Notes under the pieces: generated by a model
What the model saw: only the letters and a program-made list of their open reading frames with translations
Databases searched by the model: none
What the model was told of the DNA's origin: nothing
Made by a program: the position numbers and the translations under genes
Shown here: piece after piece, positions 59,096 through 64,000 of the stretch
Position numbering within the stretch: the first letter of the stretch is position 1
Layout: every line of letters begins with the position of its first letter
NCBI GenBank assembly: GCA_011391595.1
Contig: JAABQG010000014.1
Location: 1-64,000 of the forward strand
From: Hydrogenophaga sp.
GTDB taxonomy: Bacteria; Pseudomonadota; Gammaproteobacteria; Burkholderiales; Burkholderiaceae_C
DNA length: 64,000 nucleotides
Reading direction: 5' to 3'

Positions 59096-59592
59096 GCAGC
59101 CCCCATCGGTGGCAACGTCATGGCGCGGGCCGCCTCGGTCTGCGCGGCGCGGAAGGCTTCGAGCTTTTCGCGCAGTGCCGGGTCTTCATTGGCCAGCAGC
59201 GCCACGGCAAACAGCGCGGCGTTGGCCGCACCGGCCGCTCCGATGGCAAAGGTCGCCACTGGCACGCCCTTGGGCATCTGCACGATGCTGTGCAGCGAAT
59301 CCACGCCCTGGAGGTGCTTGCTGGCGACCGGCACGCCCAGCACGGGCACCACAGTCTTGGCGGCGATCATGCCCGGCAGGTGGGCCGCGCCCCCCGCGCC
59401 CGCGATGATGGCCTTGAGGCCGCGCCCGACGGCGGATTCGGCATAGGCGAACATGTCATCCGGCATGCGGTGCGCCGACACCACCCGCGCTTCGTGGGGG
59501 ATGCCGAATTGTTGGAGAATCTGGACTGCGTGCTGCATGGTGTCCCAGTCTGAACTGGAACCCATGACGACGCCGATGAGCGCTTGAGTCAT
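59092..59592 (-). CDS. purE: N5-CAIR mutase
   Basis: Converts N5-CAIR to CAIR in purine synthesis, cytoplasmic octamer. 166 residues, class [13 protein letters not shown] binds phosphate, SAHRMPDDM contains the catalytic His, and [13 protein letters not shown] and the [13 protein letters not shown]-like region are conserved. Overlaps purK by four bases; likely the first gene of the purE-purK-tsaC unit. Confidence 0.97.
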   Translation of the reverse strand: MTQALIGVVMGSSSDWDTMQHAVQILQQFGIPHEARVVSAHRMPDDMFAYAESAVGRGLKAIIAGAGGAAHLPGMIAAKTVVPVLGVPVASKHLQGVDSLHSIVQMPKGVPVATFAIGAAGAANAALFAVALLANEDPALREKLEAFRAAQTEAARAMTLPPMGAA

Positions 59593-59647
59593 TGGGGGCT
59601 TTTCGAAGGAATATTGAATTTTAAGGTTTCACCCGGATTTACACCCC

Positions 59648-60604
59648 ATGATCGACGTTACCCTGCAAAACTTTGAGACCGAGGTCATTGCCGCCTCCAT
59701 GACCCTGCCCGTGCTGGTGGACTTCTGGGCGCCATGGTGCGGACCCTGCAAGTCGATTGGTCCGATCCTGGAAAAGCTGGAGATCGCCTACGAGGGGCGT
59801 TTCAAGCTGGTCAAGATCAACTCCGACGACGAGCAGCAGCTGGCCAGCGCCTTTGGCATCAAGAGCATTCCCACCTGCATCCTGTTGCAGGGCGGCCAGC
59901 CGGTGGACGGCTTCATGGGCGCGCTGCCCGAGGGCAAAGTGCGCGAGTTTCTTGACAAGCACCTGCCAGGCGAGCACGAACTGGCCGCCGTGGCCGACGC
60001 CCAGGAGGCCCAGCAACACCTGGAGTCCGGCGACATCCATGCCGCGCAAGCACGCCTGGCCGATGCGCTGGCCACCAACCCCGGCAATGACGACATCCGC
60101 TATGACTACGTCAAGCTGCTGATCAGCACGGGCCAGCTGGCAGAGGCGGCTGCGTCACTCGCGCCCGGCATGGCCCAGATCCCCGTGCCGCTGCGTTTTG
60201 AGGCCTTGTCCCAGTGGCTCAACGCCATGGAGTTCGCGGCCACCGACCCGCGCGCCGCCTGGTCCCCAGCCCAGTTCGACCAGAAAATCGCCGAGAACAA
60301 GCGCGATTTCGAAACCCGGTTTGCAAGGAGCCGCGTACTGATGGCCAAGGGTGAATGGACGGCCGCCATGGACGAACTGCTGGAAATCATCATGCGCGAC
60401 AAACAGTGGAACGAGTCCGCCCCGCGCAAGACTTTCGTGGCAATCCTGGAGCTGCTGACCCCGCCCAAACCCAAGGCCGGCGATACCCTGCCTGGCAAGA
60501 CCGCCGGGGGTATCGAGCTGGCCGGCAAAAGCGCCGTGCAGGAAGACCCGCAAGCCGCGCTGGTTTCCGCTTACCGGCGCAAGCTCAGCATGATGCTGAA
60601 CTGA
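59648..60604 (+). CDS. Thioredoxin-TPR protein, CnoX/YbbN-like
   Basis: Protein of 318 residues: an N-terminal thioredoxin domain with active-site WCGPCK (in FWAPWCGPCKSIGP) and a C-terminal helical region with TPR-like repeats (about 115-290: QEAQQHLESGDIHAAQARLADAL and so on). This layout matches the chaperone-redox protein YbbN (CnoX). Unlike E. coli YbbN, which has a SxxC site, both cysteines are present, so it may be redox active. Divergent from purE. Confidence 0.9.
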   Translation: MIDVTLQNFETEVIAASMTLPVLVDFWAPWCGPCKSIGPILEKLEIAYEGRFKLVKINSDDEQQLASAFGIKSIPTCILLQGGQPVDGFMGALPEGKVREFLDKHLPGEHELAAVADAQEAQQHLESGDIHAAQARLADALATNPGNDDIRYDYVKLLISTGQLAEAAASLAPGMAQIPVPLRFEALSQWLNAMEFAATDPRAAWSPAQFDQKIAENKRDFETRFARSRVLMAKGEWTAAMDELLEIIMRDKQWNESAPRKTFVAILELLTPPKPKAGDTLPGKTAGGIELAGKSAVQEDPQAALVSAYRRKLSMMLN

Positions 60605-60643
60605 AAGAAGCGGCCCCCCACTTGTCACCGCTGGCCATGCAGG

Positions 60644-61552
60644 TCAGGCCGTCAGCCGCTGCAGCGCTTCCTGGTACTTGGCGGCGGTTTTCTCGATCAC
60701 CTCGCGTGGCAGGTGCGGTGCCGGCGGGGTCTTGTCCCAGGGTTTGCCGTTGATGCGCACCTGCTCCAGCCAGTCGCGCAGGAATTGCTTGTCGTAGCTC
60801 GGCGGGTTGCTGCCCACGACATAGCTCTCCAGCGGCCAGTAGCGTGATGAATCGGGCGTGAGCACCTCGTCCATCAGCACCAGCGTGCCATCGGCGTCCA
60901 GGCCGAATTCGAACTTCGTGTCCGCAATGATGATGCCCTTCTTCAGGGCGATCTCGCTGGCCGCCTTGTAGATGGCCAGGCTGATGTCGCGGATGCGGGT
61001 GGCGAGATCAGCGCCAATCATCTCGACCGTGCGCTCGAAAGTGATGTTTTCGTCATGCTCGCCGGCTGCCGCCTTGGCCGCCGGGGTGTAGATCGGCTCG
61101 GGCAGCTTGCTGGCGTTGAGCAGCCCCTCGGGCAGCTTCACGCCGCAGACGCAGCGGCTTTCCTGGTATTCCTTCCAGCCGCTACCGGCCAGGTAGCCGC
61201 GCACCACGGCTTCGACCGGAATCGGCTTCAGGCGCTTGACCAGCATCGATCGGCCCGTGACCTGGGGCGCTTCGGCGGCGCTGACCACACTCTCGGGGGC
61301 CTCGCCGGTGAGATGGATGGGGCAAAGGTTCAGCCCCCTGGGGCCCAGGATGTCGAACCAGAACAGCGTCATCTGTGTCAGCAGCACGCCCTTGCCGGGA
61401 ATCGGCTCGCCCATGATGACGTCAAAGGCGCTGATGCGGTCAGACGCCACCATGAGGATGCGGTCGTCGCCCACGGCGTAGTTGTCACGCACCTTGCCCC
61501 GTGCAAGCAGGGTCAGGGAGGTCAGGGCGGAGGTGTGCAGGGCAGTGGTCAT
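60644..61552 (-). CDS. purC: SAICAR synthase
   Basis: Joins CAIR and aspartate with ATP in purine synthesis. 302 residues, of the longer yeast/betaproteobacterial type. Family motifs: [41 protein letters not shown] and [16 protein letters not shown]. It lies downstream of fba but behind a terminator, so it likely has its own promoter. Confidence 0.97.
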   Translation of the reverse strand: MTTALHTSALTSLTLLARGKVRDNYAVGDDRILMVASDRISAFDVIMGEPIPGKGVLLTQMTLFWFDILGPRGLNLCPIHLTGEAPESVVSAAEAPQVTGRSMLVKRLKPIPVEAVVRGYLAGSGWKEYQESRCVCGVKLPEGLLNASKLPEPIYTPAAKAAAGEHDENITFERTVEMIGADLATRIRDISLAIYKAASEIALKKGIIIADTKFEFGLDADGTLVLMDEVLTPDSSRYWPLESYVVGSNPPSYDKQFLRDWLEQVRINGKPWDKTPPAPHLPREVIEKTAAKYQEALQRLTA

Positions 61553-61575
61553 GGTCTGGCAGAAATACAGGGCCC

Positions 61576-61607
61576 AAAAAAAAAGCCCGTTGAACAGTCA
61601 ACGGGCT
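61576..61607 (-). terminator. Rho-independent terminator after fba
   Basis: On the minus strand AGCCCGTTGA, loop CTGT, TCAACGGGCT followed by nine T (A-run at 61576-61584). Perfect ten-base-pair stem. Confidence 0.95.
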
Positions 61608-61666
61608 CCGAACTATTCAGGCGGATTATCGCAACATCCGGCGGGCCTCAGCTGCGACACCGCGTC

Positions 61667-62731
61667 TCATTTGACTAGCTGCGCCAGCTCGCCCCGGGCA
61701 TAGCGGGCGGCGACGACGCTCAGATTGTCGCCCCGGATCTTCGCACCCTGGCCTTCGCAACCAAACTCGACATAGCGCTGGCGACAGATCGCCTTGGCGG
61801 CTTCGCGCGCCGGCTTGAGCCAGTCGCGGGCGTCGAACTTTTCCGGGTTTTCATACATGAACTTGCGCACCGCGGCGGTCATCGCCAGGCGGATGTCGGT
61901 GTCGATGTTGATCTTGCGCACGCCAAACTTGATCGCCTTCTGAATCTCTTCGACCGGCACGCCGTAGGTCTCTTTCATCTTGCCGCCGTACTGGTTGATG
62001 ATCGCCAGCAGTTCCTGCGGCACGCTGGAGGAGCCGTGCATCACAAGGTGGGTGTTGGGCAGGCGGCGGTTGATTTCCATGACCCGGTCAATGGCCAGGA
62101 TGTCGCCCGTGGGCTTGCGCGTGAACTTGTAGGCGCCGTGGCTGGTGCCGATCGCAATGGCCAGCGCATCGAGCTGCGTGCGTTTCACGAAGTCCGCTGC
62201 CTGCTCAGGGTTGGTCAGCAGCTGTTCGCGGGTCATAGTGTCGTCCGTGCCGTGGCCGTCTTCCTTGTCGCCCTTCATGGTCTCCAGCGAGCCCAGGCAG
62301 CCCAGTTCGCCCTCGACCGTGACGCCGGTCTTGTGCGCCATCTCCACGACCTTGCGCGTGACCTCGACGTTGTACTCGTAGCTGGCAATGGTCTTGCCGT
62401 CGCCTTCCAGGCTGCCATCCATCATCACGGAGCTGAAACCCAGATTGATGGCGCCCTGGCAAATGTCAGGGCTCTGACCATGGTCCTGGTGCATCACCAG
62501 CGGAATATGGGGATAGGTTTCGATGGCCGCCTGGATCAGGTGCTTGATGAAGGCTTCCCCGGCATATTTGCGCGCGCCAGCGCTGGCCTGCAGGATGACG
62601 GGGGCGCCCACCTCGTCGGCGGCGGACATGACGGCCTGGACCTGCTCAAGGTTGTTGACGTTGAAGGCCGGAATGCCGTAACCGTTGGCGGCGGCATGAT
62701 CGAGCAGTTCGCGCATTGAAACGAGTGCCAT
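61667..62731 (-). CDS. fba: Fructose-bisphosphate aldolase, class II
   Basis: Zinc-dependent aldolase of glycolysis, gluconeogenesis and, in autotrophs, the Calvin cycle. 354 residues. Zinc ligands are in VMHQDHGQS and in later IGTSHGAYK and [20 protein letters not shown] and the NIDTDIRLA phosphate site are conserved. The sequence is of the long, Calvin-cycle-type subgroup, which is also the ordinary form in Comamonadaceae, so autotrophy cannot be concluded. Followed by a strong terminator. Confidence 0.97.
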   Translation of the reverse strand: MALVSMRELLDHAAANGYGIPAFNVNNLEQVQAVMSAADEVGAPVILQASAGARKYAGEAFIKHLIQAAIETYPHIPLVMHQDHGQSPDICQGAINLGFSSVMMDGSLEGDGKTIASYEYNVEVTRKVVEMAHKTGVTVEGELGCLGSLETMKGDKEDGHGTDDTMTREQLLTNPEQAADFVKRTQLDALAIAIGTSHGAYKFTRKPTGDILAIDRVMEINRRLPNTHLVMHGSSSVPQELLAIINQYGGKMKETYGVPVEEIQKAIKFGVRKINIDTDIRLAMTAAVRKFMYENPEKFDARDWLKPAREAAKAICRQRYVEFGCEGQGAKIRGDNLSVVAARYARGELAQLVK

Positions 62732-62908
62732 GGAGTTGCTCCCAGAGAGTTGAAAAACGGGGCCGCAGCTTCGCAGCTGCTTGTTGATGGAATTTTACGC
62801 TCGCCGCGTCTTGGGCGGCTGACCGTCTGCCCGTGTCGCAGGCCCGGTCGTTCAGGCCCTGTCCGTGCAAAACAGCCGGCAATGGACCGGCGCCCCCGGC
62901 GGCGCCTG

Positions 62909-63946
62909 CTATTGAGGCGAGGTCAATTGCTTGACGATGGTTTCCAGTTCGCGCAAACGTCTTGCCATCTCATCCAGGCCCCTGACTCGAACCGCCGATT
63001 TCCGCCAGTTTTCCGTCCGCTCAAAAGCCATTCCGGAGGAGTAACTGCCGGGCTTGGTGATTGATTTGGTGATCATGCTCATGCCCGTGATCTGCACGTT
63101 GTCGCAAACTTCGATATGTCCGACGAGACCGACACCCCCTGCAAGCACGCAATGCGCGCCCAGTTTCGTGCTCCCTGAAATCCCGCAACACCCGGCGATG
63201 GCCGTGTGCGCGCCAATTTCAACGTTGTGTCCAATGTGAACCAGGTTGTCGATGATCACCCCCTCATGAATGAGGGTGTCATCCAGCGCACCCCGGTCAA
63301 CCGTGGTGCCTGAACCGATATCCACGTCGTCATGCAGTATCACCCGCCCGATCTGGGCGATCTTGTTCCAGCGACCTTCGCTGGGCGCGAAACCAAAACC
63401 ATCGTCACCGATCACCGCACCGGAATGAATCGTCACACGGTCGCCCAGAACGCAGTCATGGTGAACCACGGCGTTGGCACGAATCCGGCAGTCCTTCCCA
63501 ATCTGAACGCGTGCCCCGACAAAGGCACCGGCCTCAATGACCGAGCCGGGACCAATCACCGCGCCATCGGCCACCGTGACAAAGGCGGCGACGCTCGCTG
63601 TCGGATCGATTTGGGACGACGCGCTCACGCAAGCCTGCGGGTGAATGCCGGTTTCGCCTTTGGGTGTGCGGTCAAAATAATGCGAGACCTGTGCATAGGC
63701 CGCATAAGGATTGCCCACAATCAAGGCACGTCCTTGAAAACCAGCGGCATCCTCGGGACGCAACAGAACGGCCCCGGCGTGCGTTGTCGTCAATGCCGGA
63801 AGGTAAAGGGAATTGGCCAGGAAGCTGAGTTGGTTCGCTTGCGCGCGTGTGAGCGGCGCCAGGCCATCGATCACATGATCTCCCTCACCGCGAAGGGTCG
63901 CCCCCACGCGCTGCGCAATTTCCTCAAGCGTCCACGTTTTGGTCAT
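62909..63946 (-). CDS. lpxD: UDP-3-O-acylglucosamine N-acyltransferase, LpxD
   Basis: Third step of lipid A synthesis, adding the N-linked 3-hydroxyacyl chain. 345 residues: an N-terminal uridine-binding domain (LEEIAQRVGATLRGEGD, PLTRAQANQLSFLA), a left-handed parallel beta-helix of hexapeptide repeats with the catalytic histidine in VHIGHNVEIGAH, and a C-terminal helix (LDEMARRLRELETIVKQL). It is complete but stands apart from lpxA, lpxB and fabZ, with which lpxD is normally grouped; it may be a second copy. A 177-base gap separates it from fba, containing only a short GCAGC hairpin. Confidence 0.93.
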   Translation of the reverse strand: MTKTWTLEEIAQRVGATLRGEGDHVIDGLAPLTRAQANQLSFLANSLYLPALTTTHAGAVLLRPEDAAGFQGRALIVGNPYAAYAQVSHYFDRTPKGETGIHPQACVSASSQIDPTASVAAFVTVADGAVIGPGSVIEAGAFVGARVQIGKDCRIRANAVVHHDCVLGDRVTIHSGAVIGDDGFGFAPSEGRWNKIAQIGRVILHDDVDIGSGTTVDRGALDDTLIHEGVIIDNLVHIGHNVEIGAHTAIAGCCGISGSTKLGAHCVLAGGVGLVGHIEVCDNVQITGMSMITKSITKPGSYSSGMAFERTENWRKSAVRVRGLDEMARRLRELETIVKQLTSPQ

Positions 63947-64000
63947 GGTGAATTAGAACCCTGTCAGGGTCGTGTCATCAGCCCACCCGGCAAATGCGCA

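Noticed and set aside
61667-62731. Autotrophy from the Calvin-type aldolase
   Set aside because: This aldolase subgroup is the normal glycolytic form in many betaproteobacteria, and no RuBisCO or phosphoribulokinase gene is in the window.

Overview
The window reads as chromosomal DNA of a high-GC betaproteobacterium, most likely Comamonadaceae (Polaromonas/Rhodoferax/Variovorax-like). This is inferred from base composition, the fba-purC-purE-purK-tsaC neighbourhood, a Bug/TctC-type receptor, a DUF1501/DUF1800 pair, a CYTH-CHAD protein, and two families of short interspersed repeats. Coding density is very high. No gene-free stretch exceeds 300 bases, and I see no rRNA, tRNA, CRISPR, transposase or prophage genes.

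Layout. 1-12 kb: the end of an MBL hydrolase gene, malate synthase G (glcB), a haloacid dehalogenase, a YdiF-type CoA-transferase, a two-gene YeeE/YedE sulfur transporter, an exported esterase, mnmA, two tandem related small membrane proteins and a Tat-exported MBL protein. 12-29 kb: the most interesting part, a reactive-sulfur region with two regulatory circuits (below). 29-36 kb: ssb, an MFS transporter, uvrA, a CYTH-CHAD protein. 36-49 kb: a periplasmic glutathione peroxidase, a GST, the DUF1501/DUF1800 pair, an aspartoacylase-like protein with a TctC receptor and LysR regulator, pyrF, a DMT transporter, glk, a DUF2939 protein, a hydrolase. 48-64 kb: uracil-DNA glycosylase, rimI-tsaB, dacB, SemiSWEET, two GDSL-family lipoproteins around an OmpW porin, tsaC-purK-purE, a thioredoxin-TPR protein, purC, fba and lpxD.

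Sulfur circuit A: a sigma54 activator (17067-18374) carries three N-terminal cysteines spaced 11 and 7 residues apart, as in the sulfane-sulfur sensor FisR. It is divergent from an operon starting with an orphan Rieske protein, an ETHE1-like MBL protein that has lost an iron ligand, and CcoG. A -24/-12 promoter and two palindromes 21 bp apart lie in the intergenic region.

Sulfur circuit B: eight minus-strand genes (29151 down to 20385) encode an RND adaptor and pump, a sulfide:quinone oxidoreductase with all three redox cysteines, a DUF2892 protein, an exported helical protein, OsmC, a SLAC1/TehA-type anion channel and, last, a DUF156 (CsoR/FrmR/CstR family) repressor. Its near-consensus sigma70 promoter has a G-tract operator between -35 and -10. 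A 14/16-identical copy of that operator lies before the YeeE/YedE transporter 23 kb away, so both units probably belong to one regulon.

The window also holds nine copies of a roughly 35-bp interspersed repeat, two of them inside unrelated genes and encoding related peptides in the same frame, and a second GC-rich repeat that adds an in-frame segment to PurK. One of the two GDSL-family lipoproteins has lost its whole catalytic triad.
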